Source: Fictibacillus phosphorivorans
GTDB lineage: Bacteria > Bacillota > Bacilli > Bacillales > Fictibacillaceae
Direction: 5' to 3'
Assembly (NCBI RefSeq): GCF_001629705.1
Contig: NZ_CP015378.1
Coordinates: forward strand, 62,001 to 126,000
DNA: 64,000 bases
Under the pieces are notes generated by a model. The model saw nothing but the letters and a program-made list of their open reading frames with translations, made no database searches and was not told the origin of the DNA. Position numbers and translations under genes: made by a program. How positions within the stretch are numbered: position 1 is the first letter of the stretch; each line of letters starts with the position of its first letter. Below are positions 34,799 through 43,668 of the stretch, in pieces.

Positions 34799-36268
34799 AT
34801 GGCAAACGAAGTTCGAGTGCGTTATGCACCAAGTCCAACGGGACACTTACATATAGGGAATGCACGTGCAGCTCTATTCAACTATTTATACGCTCGCCAC
34901 TCTGGCGGAAAGTTTATTATCCGTATTGAAGATACAGATCAAAAGCGTAACATTCAAGGCGGAGAAGAGAGTCAGCTGGATCACTTAAAATGGCTCGGTA
35001 TGGATTGGGATGAAAGTGTTGATATCGGAGGAGAATACGGTCCGTATCGTCAGATGGAGCGTTTAGATCTATACGAGAAATATACAGATGAACTACTTTC
35101 AAAAGGTCTTGCATACACTTGTTATTGTACAGAAGAAGAGCTTGAGGCTTCTCGTGAAGAGCAGATGGCAAAAGGGGATACTCCCGTTTATGATGGACGC
35201 TGCCTAAACTTATCAGTTGAAGAAAAAGCGGCATTAGAAGAAGAAGGTCGCCGACCGAGCATTCGTTTTAAGGTTCCACAAGACCGTACGATCACGTTTG
35301 ATGACATGGTAAAAGGTGAAGTTTCGTTTGAATCAAGCGGCTTTGGTGATTTTGTTATCGTAAAGAAAGATGGAATCCCAACATACAACTATGCGGTTGT
35401 TATTGATGATCATGAAATGGCGATCACTCACGTACTTCGTGGGGATGATCATATCTCAAACACTCCAAAGCAGTTATTGATCTATGATGCACTTGGTTTT
35501 TCGCATCCGAAGTTTGGTCATACAACATTAATCGTGAATGAAAACCGTAAAAAGTTAAGTAAACGTGACGAGTCGATCGTTCAGTTTATTGAGCAGTACA
35601 AAGATCTAGGATATTTGCCAGAAGCGCTGTTTAATTTTATTGCGTTATTAGGTTGGTCTCCTGGTGGAGAAGAAGAGATCTTCAGCAAAGAACAGTTCAT
35701 TGAAATTTTTGATCCGAACCGTTTATCCAAAGCACCTGCCGTGTTTGATACGCAAAAGTTAGAATGGCTGAACAACCAATATATGAAACAACAAGACGTA
35801 GCTCGTATTGTTGAGTTGTGTATGCCTCACCTCGTAAAAGCGGGCAGAGTTTCAGAAAACCCTAGCCCTGAAGAACAAGAGTGGATCACGAAACTTGTCG
35901 CTCTTCATCAAGAAAAAATGAGCTATGGTGCTGAAATCGTAGACTTAACTGAACTTTTCTTTAAAGAAGAGATCGAGTATGAAGGAGAAGCACTTGAAGT
36001 ATTGCAAGGTGAAGGTGTTCCTTCTGTTATGGAATCATTCTTAATTCAGATCGAAAACAGTGATTCTTTTGAAGCGGATGACATCAAAGCGATGATGAAA
36101 GCTGTTCAAAAGGAAACGGGTCAAAAAGGGAAGAACCTGTTCATGCCAATCCGTGTGGCGACGACAGGTCAACAACATGGTCCAGATCTGCCTGCTGCTG
36201 TTTCTCTTTTAGGTAAAGAAGTGATTACAAAGCGCGTAAATGCTGTACTAACTCAAATTAAAAAGTAA
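34799..36268 (+). CDS. gltX: Glutamyl-tRNA synthetase
   Basis: A class I synthetase that charges tRNA-Glu; in Bacillus the same enzyme misacylates tRNA-Gln for the amidotransferase route. [11 protein letters not shown] near the N-terminus holds the HIGH-type motif (18-21) and KKLSKRDES the KMSKS-type motif; the C-terminal half is the anticodon-binding helical domain. ATG 34796 and 34799 are both possible; the second is 9 bases from GAGGTGA and fits homologues. The gene lies between inverted repeats F and G. Confidence 0.96.
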   Translation: MANEVRVRYAPSPTGHLHIGNARAALFNYLYARHSGGKFIIRIEDTDQKRNIQGGEESQLDHLKWLGMDWDESVDIGGEYGPYRQMERLDLYEKYTDELLSKGLAYTCYCTEEELEASREEQMAKGDTPVYDGRCLNLSVEEKAALEEEGRRPSIRFKVPQDRTITFDDMVKGEVSFESSGFGDFVIVKKDGIPTYNYAVVIDDHEMAITHVLRGDDHISNTPKQLLIYDALGFSHPKFGHTTLIVNENRKKLSKRDESIVQFIEQYKDLGYLPEALFNFIALLGWSPGGEEEIFSKEQFIEIFDPNRLSKAPAVFDTQKLEWLNNQYMKQQDVARIVELCMPHLVKAGRVSENPSPEEQEWITKLVALHQEKMSYGAEIVDLTELFFKEEIEYEGEALEVLQGEGVPSVMESFLIQIENSDSFEADDIKAMMKAVQKETGQKGKNLFMPIRVATTGQQHGPDLPAAVSLLGKEVITKRVNAVLTQIKK

Positions 36269-36324
36269 TAAAAGTACACATTTTGCAAAGATTATAATAT
36301 AGTAAAAGAAACTTATAATAAACG

Positions 36325-36580
36325 TGTAAAACGCAGATGAGGAAAGTAGGCTAGCGCCTTTTCATAGTAGAGAGAACCATCACCGGCTGAAAGTGGTTCA
36401 TGAAAATGCTTGCTGAAGTGCCCCTCGGAGTCCCTTGCCGAAAGTGTTAGTAGGTTTGGGCGGCAACTCCCCGTTATGGAGCTCAAGGGAACAGGTGAGT
36501 TTTTATAAACCTGTTAAACAGAGTGGAACCGCGTCTATCCGTACGTCTCTGTGTCATATTTGGCACAGGGGCGTTTTTTA
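36325..36580 (+). promoter_or_regulatory. T-box riboswitch for the cysE-cysS operon (cysteine)
   Basis: The leader holds Stem I (about 36334-36425) with AGAGA and GGCTGAAAG distal elements, the T-box bulge sequence AGTGGAACCGCG at 36522-36533 and a terminator at 36543-36580. The T-box UGGA complements a UCCA acceptor end, and U is the discriminator base of tRNA-Cys. TGC, a cysteine codon, occurs at 36407-36409 and 36411-36413 in the specifier region. Uncharged tRNA-Cys should favour antitermination. TATAAT at 36314-36319 is a possible -10; I see no good -35. Confidence 0.9.
36543..36580 (+). terminator. T-box terminator
   Basis: ACGTCTCTGTGTC pairs with GGCACAGGGGCGT, then TTTTTTA. It competes with the antiterminator that contains 36522-36533. 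Confidence 0.88.
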
Positions 36581-36648
36581 TTTTCTAATGTCTGGTTTAT
36601 TTCTAAACTTTTGTTGCTTATGAATCACTTTTTTTTCAACTTTGCCTA

Positions 36649-36777
36649 GTTGATTGTAGTGTAAGGTGCGAGACTCCTGGGGGATCAGCGGGACAGGTGA
36701 GACTCTTAATAGCGCAGAGCGCTAAGAGGCTCACCGCACGCCCCCCGGAAAGCGAAGCACCTGGAACGGAGATCAAC
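36649..36777 (-). repeat. Dispersed palindromic element, copy G (inverted relative to F)
   Basis: From GTTGATT to GATCAAC, with arms GTGAGACTCTTAATAGCGC and GCGCTAAGAGGCTCAC. It lies between the T-box terminator and cysE, so it is transcribed as part of the cysE leader when the T-box reads through. The open frame beginning at 36697 inside it is not the cysE start. Confidence 0.88.
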
Positions 36778-36843
36778 CTCTTCCAAGGCAACATGGTATT
36801 CATGGTAAAAGCACGATATTTTTATGCAAGGAGGTTGGAGAAC

Positions 36844-37491
36844 ATGTTTTCAGCCATGAAAGAAGACATTCAGGTTGTTTTTGAGAAAGACCCAGCGGCT
36901 AGAAGTTCATTCGAAGTATTCTTAACATACTCTGGACTACATGCGGTTTGGGCCCATAGATTAGCACATAAGTTATTCAAACGAAACTGGCTGTTTTTAG
37001 CCCGCTTGATCTCGCAGATCAGCCGCTTTTTCACCGGCATTGAAATACACCCGGGAGCACAGATCGGCAGACGCTTTTTTATCGATCACGGTATGGGTGT
37101 GGTGATCGGAGAAACGTGTATCATCGGCAATGACGTGACGCTCTACCAAGGTGTTACGCTCGGAGGTACAGGAAAAGAAAAAGGAAAAAGGCATCCCACG
37201 CTTGAAGATCACGTTCTTGTTGCTACAGGAGCCAAGGTTCTAGGGAACATTACGATCGGAAAAAATTCAAAAGTGGGGGCAGGATCGGTTGTGCTTCAAC
37301 ATGTTCCGCCGGATGCAACTGTAGTTGGAATTCCAGGAAGAGTCGTTATTAAGGATGGCATCAAAGTTGGATGCGAACTTGATCATCGTGACCTGCCTGA
37401 TCCGGTAGCTGATAAATTCAGAGAGATGCATAACGAGATGAAACGAATGCGTGAAGAACTGGAAACATTGAAAAAAGGGAGTGAAGTATAG
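36844..37491 (+). CDS. cysE: Serine O-acetyltransferase
   Basis: It makes O-acetylserine, the substrate of CysK (9310). The C-terminal two thirds is a left-handed beta-helix of hexapeptide repeats with the catalytic histidine in [22 protein letters not shown] and [16 protein letters not shown] are family signatures. The 215-residue length matches B. subtilis. AAGGAGG at 36828-36834 sets ATG 36844 as the start. It abuts cysS directly and is controlled by the T-box. Confidence 0.96.
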   Translation: MFSAMKEDIQVVFEKDPAARSSFEVFLTYSGLHAVWAHRLAHKLFKRNWLFLARLISQISRFFTGIEIHPGAQIGRRFFIDHGMGVVIGETCIIGNDVTLYQGVTLGGTGKEKGKRHPTLEDHVLVATGAKVLGNITIGKNSKVGAGSVVLQHVPPDATVVGIPGRVVIKDGIKVGCELDHRDLPDPVADKFREMHNEMKRMREELETLKKGSEV

Positions 37492-38895
37492 ATGGGTATT
37501 AAAATCTATAATACGATGACACGTCAAAAAGAGACTTTCGTTCCGTTAGAAGAAGGAAAAGTAAAGATGTATGTGTGCGGACCGACTGTATATAACTATA
37601 TCCATATCGGTAACGCAAGACCGGCTATTGTTTTCGACACAGTGAGAAAGTACTTGGAATATAGAGATTATGATGTACAGTTCATCTCCAATTTTACGGA
37701 TGTTGATGATAAGCTCATCAAAGCGGCTAACGAGATGGGAAGTGATGTTCCGACGATCGCTGAGAAGTTCATCAATGCCTATCACGAGGATACTTGTGCA
37801 TTAGGCGTACAAAAAGCGGACGCACACCCGCGTGTAACAGAAACGATGCCAGAGATTATTGATTTTATCGAGAACCTTATCAAAAAAGGTTTTGCTTATG
37901 AAGCAGCGGGAGATGTTTATTTTAAAACGCGTTCGTTTAATGGCTATGGTAAACTATCTCATCAATCGATCGATGATCTTAGATCTGGTGCGAGAATTGA
38001 AGTAGGGGAGAAAAAAGAAGATCCTCTTGATTTTGCACTATGGAAAGCAGCGAAGGATGGAGAGATCTATTGGGAAAGTCCTTGGGGTAAAGGTCGCCCA
38101 GGCTGGCATATCGAATGCTCGGCGATGGCGAAAAAATACTTAGGTGATTCGATCGACATTCATGGCGGCGGTCAAGATCTAGCATTTCCGCATCATGAGA
38201 ATGAGATCGCACAATCGGAAGCATTAAATGAAGCTCCGATGGCTAAGTATTGGATGCATAATGGGTATATTAATATTGATAACGAAAAAATGTCCAAATC
38301 ACTGGGGAACTTCGTACTGGTTCATGACCTTGTACAACAGCAGGATCCGCAAGTTATCCGATTCTTTATGCTAGCGGTACACTACCGAAACCCGATCAAC
38401 TTCAGTCAAGAGTTGTTAGAAGCGGCTGAGGCAGGATTGAATAGAATCCGTACGTCTTATGAAAACTTGAAACACCGCTTGAGTGTATCGGCAGACCTAT
38501 CTAATGATACAGAAAAATGGACTCAGCTTGTTAAAGAAACAAGAGAGAAATTTATCACGGATATGGACGATGATTTTAATACGGCGAATGCGATTTCTCA
38601 TCTTTTTGATTTTTCGAGAGAAGCGAACGTATACCTGCAAGAAAAGAACACTTCTAAAGCCGTTATTACAGAGTTCATTGCTCTGTTCGATGAGCTTGCT
38701 GGAGTGCTTGGGCTTACTCTTCATAAAGAAGAGGAATTGTTAGATGAAGAAATCGACGCTCTCATTCAAGAACGTAATCAAGCGCGTAAAGAAAAGAACT
38801 TTGCTCGCGCTGACGAAATTCGTGATCAGTTAAAAGAACAGAACATCATTTTGGAAGATACTGCACAAGGTGTTCGGTGGAAAAGAGATAAGTAA
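37492..38895 (+). CDS. cysS: Cysteinyl-tRNA synthetase
   Basis: A class I synthetase with a zinc that selects cysteine: C29 in VCGPTVY is the first ligand and later ligands lie in ECSAM and HHENE. HIGN is at 38-41 and KMSKS at 266-270. The 467-residue length is normal. It starts on the base after the cysE stop and ends on the base before mrnC. Sharing the T-box with cysE ties cysteine supply and charging to one signal. Confidence 0.97.
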   Translation: MGIKIYNTMTRQKETFVPLEEGKVKMYVCGPTVYNYIHIGNARPAIVFDTVRKYLEYRDYDVQFISNFTDVDDKLIKAANEMGSDVPTIAEKFINAYHEDTCALGVQKADAHPRVTETMPEIIDFIENLIKKGFAYEAAGDVYFKTRSFNGYGKLSHQSIDDLRSGARIEVGEKKEDPLDFALWKAAKDGEIYWESPWGKGRPGWHIECSAMAKKYLGDSIDIHGGGQDLAFPHHENEIAQSEALNEAPMAKYWMHNGYINIDNEKMSKSLGNFVLVHDLVQQQDPQVIRFFMLAVHYRNPINFSQELLEAAEAGLNRIRTSYENLKHRLSVSADLSNDTEKWTQLVKETREKFITDMDDDFNTANAISHLFDFSREANVYLQEKNTSKAVITEFIALFDELAGVLGLTLHKEEELLDEEIDALIQERNQARKEKNFARADEIRDQLKEQNIILEDTAQGVRWKRDK

Positions 38896-39303
38896 ATGAA
38901 GATAACGGACTCAGATATTAAACAACTGAACGGAACCACGCTTGCTTATATGGGAGATGCAGTTATGGAGCAATTCGTGCGTGAACACCTAATCCGTAAC
39001 GGACAGGTGAAGCCGAATAAGCTCCATGTATCTGCAACAAAGTTTGTTTCAGCAAAAGCGCAAGCGAGCATGGTCGTTCAGCTGCTTGAAGAAAACTATT
39101 TTACAGAAGAAGAGGTCGCTGTGATTAAGCGTGGCCGCAATGCGAACCAAGGAACCGTTCCGAAAAATACGGACGTTCAAACGTATCGGCATGCTACAAG
39201 CTTTGAAGCGATCATCGGGTATCTCTATCTGTTAAACAACCATGAACGATTAACGAACATGATGGAATATGTGTTATCAGAAAATAAAAAGGGGGAGGTC
39301 TAA
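38896..39303 (+). CDS. mrnC: Mini-ribonuclease 3
   Basis: A small RNase III-type enzyme without the double-strand-binding domain that matures 23S rRNA ends. [16 protein letters not shown] carries the catalytic D21 and E25. The 135-residue length is typical. Its likely substrate stem is 20625-20644 with 23691-23710 in this window. It is flanked without gaps by cysS and rlmB. Confidence 0.94.
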   Translation: MKITDSDIKQLNGTTLAYMGDAVMEQFVREHLIRNGQVKPNKLHVSATKFVSAKAQASMVVQLLEENYFTEEEVAVIKRGRNANQGTVPKNTDVQTYRHATSFEAIIGYLYLLNNHERLTNMMEYVLSENKKGEV

Positions 39304-39305
39304 AG

Positions 39306-40079
39306 ATGAGTGAAGCAAAAGAACAAAAAGAACAAGAACTGATCATTGGCCGAAATCCGGTTATGGAAGTACTGCGCTCCGGCCGTGATATTAATAAAAT
39401 TTTCGTAGGTGAAGGATCTCAAAAAGGACCTGTGAGCACGATCGTCTCTATGGCTAAAAAGCAAAACGTCCTTGTGCAATATGTACCAAAACAGAAGCTT
39501 GACTCATTAAGCGGAGGAGGCAATCACCAAGGTGTGATCGCGGGTGTAGCAGCCTACTCTTATGCAGATATCGATGATCTGTTTAAAATTGCTGAAGAGC
39601 GTGGAGAAGAGCCGTTCTTTATTCTATTGGACGAGCTTGAAGATCCGCATAATCTAGGTTCGATCATGCGTACGGCTGATGCAGTCGGTGCACATGGCAT
39701 CATCATTCCGAAAAGACGTTCAGTAGGATTAACAGCTACAGTAGCAAAAGCTTCAACGGGTGCGATCGAGTACATTCCGGTCGTTCGTGTAACGAACCTT
39801 GTCCAAACGATGAAAGAGTTAAGAGACCGCGGTATGTGGTTTGCCGGCGCTGACATGAAAGGGAAAGATGACTATAGACAAGCAAAGTGGGACATGCCTT
39901 TAGGTCTTGTGATCGGAAGCGAAGGAAAAGGGATGGGAAGACTTGTTTCAGAAACGTGTGATTTCCTTGTTCAGCTTCCGATGAAAGGGAAGGTTACCTC
40001 ACTTAATGCATCGGTTGCTGCTAGTCTCTTGATGTATGAAGTGTACCGTAACCGCAATCCGTTAGAAGCGCGAAAATGA
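39306..40079 (+). CDS. rlmB: 23S rRNA 2'-O-ribose guanosine methyltransferase
   Basis: A SPOUT/TrmH-family enzyme. An N-terminal substrate-binding domain (IIGRNPVMEVLRSGR) precedes the knotted catalytic domain with motifs LEDPHNLGSIMRTADAVG, LVIGSEGKGM and SLNASVAASLLMYE. The family modifies G2251 of 23S in E. coli; the exact site here is inferred. GGGGGAGGTC precedes the start. It overlaps rae1 by 4 bases. Confidence 0.92.
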   Translation: MSEAKEQKEQELIIGRNPVMEVLRSGRDINKIFVGEGSQKGPVSTIVSMAKKQNVLVQYVPKQKLDSLSGGGNHQGVIAGVAAYSYADIDDLFKIAEERGEEPFFILLDELEDPHNLGSIMRTADAVGAHGIIIPKRRSVGLTATVAKASTGAIEYIPVVRVTNLVQTMKELRDRGMWFAGADMKGKDDYRQAKWDMPLGLVIGSEGKGMGRLVSETCDFLVQLPMKGKVTSLNASVAASLLMYEVYRNRNPLEARK

Positions 40080-40594
40080 AAACACGCCACTATTTGATTG
40101 TTGATGGCTACAACATCATTGGCGCCTGGCCCGAACTACGGAGCTTAAAAACATCAGATTTTGCCAAAGCAAGAGATCTGCTGATTGAATATATGGCAGA
40201 ATACCAGGGAACGACTGGGTATCAAGTGATCGTCGTATTTGATGCCCACCTCACACCTGGCACAGAGAAAAAAACGAAAAACCACCGCGTTGAAGTCATT
40301 TTCACAAGAGAGAACGAAACGGCAGATGAGCGGATTGAGCGTTTAGTCGGAGAGTTAAAATCAATCGATACGCGAATTTACGTAGCAACTTCAGATTCAA
40401 CCGAACAGTGGCAGATTTTTGGTAAGGGCGCATTGCGAAAATCTGCGAGAGAATTAAAGAATGAGATGGACGAAATCGAAAAGCATATTCATGTGTCCGT
40501 GGGCGAGCGGAAAAGGAAGCGAACCTCCTCCTCTATACTTCTTTCAGACGAAATTGCCGAAATATTTGAAAGATGGAGAAGAGGGCAAAAATAA
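40076..40594 (+). CDS. rae1: Ribosome-associated endonuclease Rae1 (YacP, NYN domain)
   Basis: A PIN/NYN-fold protein: LIVDGYNIIGAWPEL near residue 10 supplies the first catalytic aspartate, VIVVFDAH the next and YVATSDSTEQ the third. In B. subtilis YacP cleaves mRNA in the ribosomal A site. The 172-residue length fits. It is the last gene of the cysE group before the sigH promoter. Confidence 0.9.
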   Translation: MKTRHYLIVDGYNIIGAWPELRSLKTSDFAKARDLLIEYMAEYQGTTGYQVIVVFDAHLTPGTEKKTKNHRVEVIFTRENETADERIERLVGELKSIDTRIYVATSDSTEQWQIFGKGALRKSARELKNEMDEIEKHIHVSVGERKRKRTSSSILLSDEIAEIFERWRRGQK

Positions 40595-40600
40595 GGAATC

Positions 40601-40630
40601 TTGACGCTTTTGTGAACTATGAGCTATAAT
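40601..40630 (+). promoter_or_regulatory. Sigma-A promoter of sigH
   Basis: TTGACG and TATAAT are separated by 18 bp, 43 bp upstream of the sigH start. Confidence 0.85.
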
Positions 40631-40673
40631 ATTGCTATATTTTGCCGGTAAAAACCTGGTGGGGGGATTTGTC

Positions 40674-41324
40674 GTGAACATAGATCTCAAGGAACGGTCA
40701 GTAAGCGATTACGAGCTCATGGAAGATGAAAGCCTTGTGGAACTGGTTCATGAGGGGGACAGCGCAGCACTTGAATATTTGATCAACAAATATAAAAATT
40801 TTGTTCGTGCGAAAGCAAGGTCATACTTTTTGATCGGTGCAGACCGGGAAGATATTATTCAAGAAGGCATGATCGGCCTGTATAAAGCCATTCGCGATTT
40901 TAAAGAGGACAAGCTGTCATCCTTTAAAGCTTTTGCCGAACTATGTATAACAAGGCAAATGATTACCGCTATCAAAACGGCAACTAGACAAAAGCACATT
41001 CCGTTAAATTCTTACGTGTCGTTGGACAAGCCCATCTATGATGAGGAGTCTGATCGTACACTAATGGATGTAATATGCGGTACAAAAGTCACTGATCCAG
41101 AAGAACTGATTATCAATCAAGAAGAATTTGATGATATTGAAGTGAAGATGGGAGAAATATTAAGTGACCTGGAACGTAAAGTTCTGATGCTGTATCTTGA
41201 CGGAAGATCGTACCAGGAAATCTCAGTGGATCTCGACAGACACGTGAAGTCGATCGACAACGCGCTTCAGCGAGTGAAACGTAAATTAGAGCGTTATTTA
41301 GAGCTAAGAGAAATATCATCTTAA
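40674..41324 (+). CDS. sigH: RNA polymerase sigma-H factor
   Basis: Sigma H directs early sporulation and transition-state genes. Region 2 (YKNFVRAKARSYFLIGADRE, IIQEGMIGLYKAIRDF, FKAFAELCITRQMI) and region 4 (ERKVLMLYLDGRSYQEIS, HVKSIDNALQRVKRKL) are well conserved. GTG 40674 is chosen because a GGGGGG run 7 bases upstream is the ribosome site and the resulting 216-residue protein matches the family. AbrB controls the gene in B. subtilis; no site is provable here. Confidence 0.96.
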   Translation: MNIDLKERSVSDYELMEDESLVELVHEGDSAALEYLINKYKNFVRAKARSYFLIGADREDIIQEGMIGLYKAIRDFKEDKLSSFKAFAELCITRQMITAIKTATRQKHIPLNSYVSLDKPIYDEESDRTLMDVICGTKVTDPEELIINQEEFDDIEVKMGEILSDLERKVLMLYLDGRSYQEISVDLDRHVKSIDNALQRVKRKLERYLELREISS

Positions 41325-41357
41325 GAGTGGGGATAATTCCTGCTCTTTTTCTTTTGG
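41323..41357 (+). terminator. Intrinsic terminator after sigH
   Basis: AAGAG and CTCTT with inner GG/CC pairs, followed by TTTTTCTTTT. Confidence 0.7.
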
Positions 41358-41430
41358 TGTTAAGTGGTTGTATGAGCTAGTATACGTGTGGATGGGGTAT
41401 TGGACGGGGTGATGACAGTCGAATTTTGTC

Positions 41431-41535
41431 AACTCGCCGATATATGCGGAAAACTCGCGGGATTAAGGCTGAAACTCGCTGAATTAATGAATTAATTTCT
41501 AGGATTAAGGCTGATATTTCAAGGATTAGCATTAA
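41431..41535. repeat. 21-bp phased repeat array (five units)
   Basis: AACTCGC starts at 41431, 41452 and 41473, and G(G/A)ATTA at 41460, 41481, 41502 and 41523; every step is exactly 21 bp. GATTAAGGCTGA occurs in units two and four (41461, 41503). The array begins 74 bp after the sigH terminator in a 575-base gap. The remainder of the gap (41536-41809) shows nothing I can name. Confidence 0.9.
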
Positions 41536-41809
41536 GAATACCGGACAGGGTATATGTTTATGGCTACCTGTAAGTGAAAAACGCATGAATTTTCGTTCTT
41601 ACAAGAACAAAATAGCAAGCTAAATCATTTTTAGCTAACTTTTCACCCGATTTTATCGAAGAGAGATGGCTTTTAGCCTCAATTTTGTTTGATTACGCTA
41701 CCGCCTAGCTGTCTGAAGTATAAGATTGAGTTGCTTCACTAGGAAAGCATCTAAAATCATCCACATACATATCCAACAATCGACTTCGTAAAAGACCATT
41801 TTCCCTTTA

Positions 41810-41838
41810 TTGACAAGCGTATACCCCTATGTTAAGGT
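41810..41838 (+). promoter_or_regulatory. Promoter of rpmG-secE-nusG
   Basis: A perfect TTGACA, then 17 bp to TAAGGT preceded by an extended TGT. The weak -10 keeps confidence moderate. Confidence 0.55.
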
Positions 41839-41899
41839 TTTAAAAGTAACATTGTAACGTGGATGAGTGGCTTTGTCGCACGAAAGGTGTTTATTTAGC

Positions 41900-42049
41900 A
41901 TGAGAAAAAAAGTTTTTTTAGCCTGTAAACAATGCTCAAAACGAAATTATACAACGATGAAGAACCAGCAAAACAATCCTGAACGAGTCGAGGTTAAAAA
42001 GTTTTGCAGCTACTGCAATGCTCATACCATTCACCAGGAAACGAAGTAA
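41900..42049 (+). CDS. rpmG: 50S ribosomal protein L33
   Basis: A 49-residue L33 with two CxxC pairs (CKQC and CSYC), the zinc-binding form. ATG 41900 is preferred over GTG 41867 because AAAGGTG is upstream of it and MRKKVFLAC is the usual N-terminus. It precedes secE and nusG, as rpmGB does in B. subtilis. Confidence 0.93.
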   Translation: MRKKVFLACKQCSKRNYTTMKNQQNNPERVEVKKFCSYCNAHTIHQETK

Positions 42050-42101
42050 GCGAAACAAGCTTTTTTTATAAATGTTAATTGATCAAAAGGCATGGGGGTT
42101 T

Positions 42102-42314
42102 ATGAAGATGGCGGATGTTGCAGAAAAGACAAAAAAATCACCAGCAAAGTTTCTTTCCGATGTAAATAAGGAGATGAAGCGTGTAAGCTGGCCTTCGCGA
42201 AAAGAATTATTTCGCTATACGGGGATTGTACTGTCAACTGTAGTGATTATGGCTTTGTTCTTCTGGGTTGTGGATCTAGGGATTTCACAATTAGTTGAGC
42301 TTATTTTAGGGTAG
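42102..42314 (+). CDS. secE: Preprotein translocase subunit SecE
   Basis: A small SecYEG subunit with one membrane span (about TGIVLSTVVIMALFFWVVDL) after the amphipathic helix NKEMKRVSWPSRKEL, the signature of SecE. ATG 42102 and 42108 are both possible behind the GGGGG run at 42094-42098. The longest frame from 42072 lacks a ribosome site. Confidence 0.94.
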   Translation: MKMADVAEKTKKSPAKFLSDVNKEMKRVSWPSRKELFRYTGIVLSTVVIMALFFWVVDLGISQLVELILG

Positions 42315-42361
42315 ATTAGATATAGCTTCTTTTGGATAGAATGCTAGAGTATATCCATTTT

Positions 42362-42389
42362 AGGAGGGAAAGGACACGGGTCCCATCGT
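42362..42389 (+). promoter_or_regulatory. nusG ribosome binding site with intervening hairpin
   Basis: AGGAGG (42362-42367) is 22 bases from ATG 42390, too far for direct use. Between them GGAC-ACGG-GTCC can fold, which would bring the effective distance to about 10 bases. No other start codon lies in frame in between. Confidence 0.6.
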
Positions 42390-42923
42390 ATGGAAAAAAA
42401 TTGGTACGTAGTTCATACCTATTCAGGTTATGAAAACAAAGTAAAAGCAAACTTGGAAAAGCGTTTGGAATCTATGGGGATGACAGATAAGATTTTCCGT
42501 GTACTTGTACCTGTAGAAGAAGAGACCGAAACAAAGAACGGTAAGACAAAAACAAGCATGAAGAAAGTTTTCCCTGGTTATGTATTAACGGAGATGATCA
42601 TGACAGATGATTCTTGGTACGTTGTACGTAATACACCTGGGGTAACAGGATTTGTCGGTTCTGCTGGAGCGGGCTCAAAGCCAACGGCACTTTTGCCTGA
42701 GGAAGTAGATCATATTCTTAAAGGTATGGGTATGGAAGCTCCGCGCGTTGAAGTTGATTTCGAAATCAAGGAATCTGTAAAAGTAAAAGAAGGTCCTTTT
42801 GCTGACTTTGTTGGTACGATCGAAGAGATCGACGCAACAAAACAGAAGCTGAAAGTTCACGTCAACATGTTTGGCCGTGAAACACCAGTTGAACTTGAGT
42901 TTACCCAAGTTAGCAAGTTATAA
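42390..42923 (+). CDS. nusG: Transcription termination/antitermination factor NusG
   Basis: NusG binds RNA polymerase; in Bacillus it stimulates pausing at T-rich sites. The NGN domain starts at [16 protein letters not shown] and runs to about 110 ([21 protein letters not shown]); the KOW domain follows ([19 protein letters not shown]). The 177-residue length is normal. The start agrees with homologues (MEKNWYVV), despite the unusual ribosome-site spacing. Confidence 0.97.
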   Translation: MEKNWYVVHTYSGYENKVKANLEKRLESMGMTDKIFRVLVPVEEETETKNGKTKTSMKKVFPGYVLTEMIMTDDSWYVVRNTPGVTGFVGSAGAGSKPTALLPEEVDHILKGMGMEAPRVEVDFEIKESVKVKEGPFADFVGTIEEIDATKQKLKVHVNMFGRETPVELEFTQVSKL

Positions 42924-42939
42924 TGGAAAAAGACTTGTA

Positions 42940-42968
42940 ATCACTTCAAAAAGGTGATAGAATTTTTT
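42940..42968 (+). terminator. Terminator or attenuator after nusG
   Basis: ATCACTT-CAAAA-AGGTGAT, then AGAATTTTTT. Confidence 0.7.
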
Positions 42969-42991
42969 ATGTTTGATATTACTAATCAACT

Positions 42992-43017
42992 GCTTCCTCT
43001 CTTTTAGGAGGGGAAGC
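42992..43017 (+). other. Hairpin in the rplK leader
   Basis: GCTTCCTCTC pairs with GGAGGGGAAGC over 10 pairs with one G-U; a TATTTTTG tail follows. It may be a second attenuator. Confidence 0.6.
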
Positions 43018-43027
43018 GTATTTTTGA

Positions 43028-43056
43028 GTGGGAGGGTTTCGGCCCATAATACCACA
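43028..43056 (+). promoter_or_regulatory. Candidate L1-binding site upstream of rplK
   Basis: GTGGGAGG (43028-43035) and ACCACA (43051-43056) can close a stem 26 bases before rplK. The same pair of blocks recurs before rplA at 43627-43652. The 23S L1-stalk sequence GGTGGGATACTACCC in this window has a similar GTGGGA...ACC pattern. Confidence 0.5.
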
Positions 43057-43081
43057 TCACGGACTTAAGGAGGTGTGTCGC

Positions 43082-43507
43082 GTGGCTAAAAAGGTTATTA
43101 AGATGGTAAAATTGCAAATCCCTGCTGGTAAAGCAAACCCGGCACCGCCAGTTGGACCTGCACTAGGACAAGCTGGGGTAAACATCATGGGATTCTGTAA
43201 AGAATTCAACGCTCGTACTGCTGATCAAGCTGGTTTAATCATTCCGGTAGAAATCACGGTTTTCGAAGACCGTTCATTTACATTCATCACTAAAACTCCT
43301 CCGGCTGCTGTTCTTTTAAAGAAAGCTGCAGGAATCGAGTCAGGTTCTGGTGAGCCTAACAAGAAAAAAGTTGCGACTGTAAAGCGTGATAAAGTTCGCG
43401 AAATCGCAGAATCAAAAATGCCTGACCTAAACGCTGCTAGTGTTGAAGCTGCAATGCGTATGGTTGAAGGTACAGCACGCAGCATGGGAATTGTTATCGA
43501 AGACTAA
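43082..43507 (+). CDS. rplK: 50S ribosomal protein L11
   Basis: L11 forms the GTPase-associated stalk base. [21 protein letters not shown] at the N-terminus contains the proline hinge, and the C-terminal RNA-binding domain ends with [17 protein letters not shown]. 141 residues. GTG 43082, behind AAGGAGGTGTG, is the start; the longer frame from 43028 runs through the leader. rplA follows after a 161-base structured gap. Confidence 0.97.
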   Translation: MAKKVIKMVKLQIPAGKANPAPPVGPALGQAGVNIMGFCKEFNARTADQAGLIIPVEITVFEDRSFTFITKTPPAAVLLKKAAGIESGSGEPNKKKVATVKRDKVREIAESKMPDLNAASVEAAMRMVEGTARSMGIVIED

Positions 43508-43600
43508 TCCCTGTGTTTGATGTCTATTAGGTTGCGAGTAAATGGATTGATATCCTACCCGTCAAACGGTTCGCAACCTTTATTCATGCAATGCGTGTAA

Positions 43601-43623
43601 TTGCACTATATTTTTTAGTGCAA
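43601..43623 (+). other. Perfect hairpin between rplK and rplA
   Basis: TTGCACTA and TAGTGCAA flank TATTTTT. A longer pairing GGTTGCGA with TCGCAACC (about 43530-43580) lies upstream. Confidence 0.6.
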
Positions 43624-43626
43624 TAA

Positions 43627-43652
43627 GTGGGAGGAATATCCGCTAAACCACA
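43627..43652 (+). promoter_or_regulatory. Candidate L1-binding site upstream of rplA
   Basis: GTGGGAGG (43627-43634) and ACCACA (43647-43652) repeat the blocks found before rplK, with a shorter loop. Placement directly before the L1 gene fits autogenous control by L1, known in E. coli from the L11 leader. Confidence 0.5.
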
Positions 43653-43668
43653 TAAGGAGGACAATACA

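Noticed and set aside
36435..36623. 62-residue open frame on the plus strand
   Set aside because: It lies wholly in the T-box leader and its terminator and has no protein-like conservation.
36697..36843. N-terminal extension of cysE
   Set aside because: It is translated repeat element G; AAGGAGG at 36828 sets the start at 36844, as in homologues.
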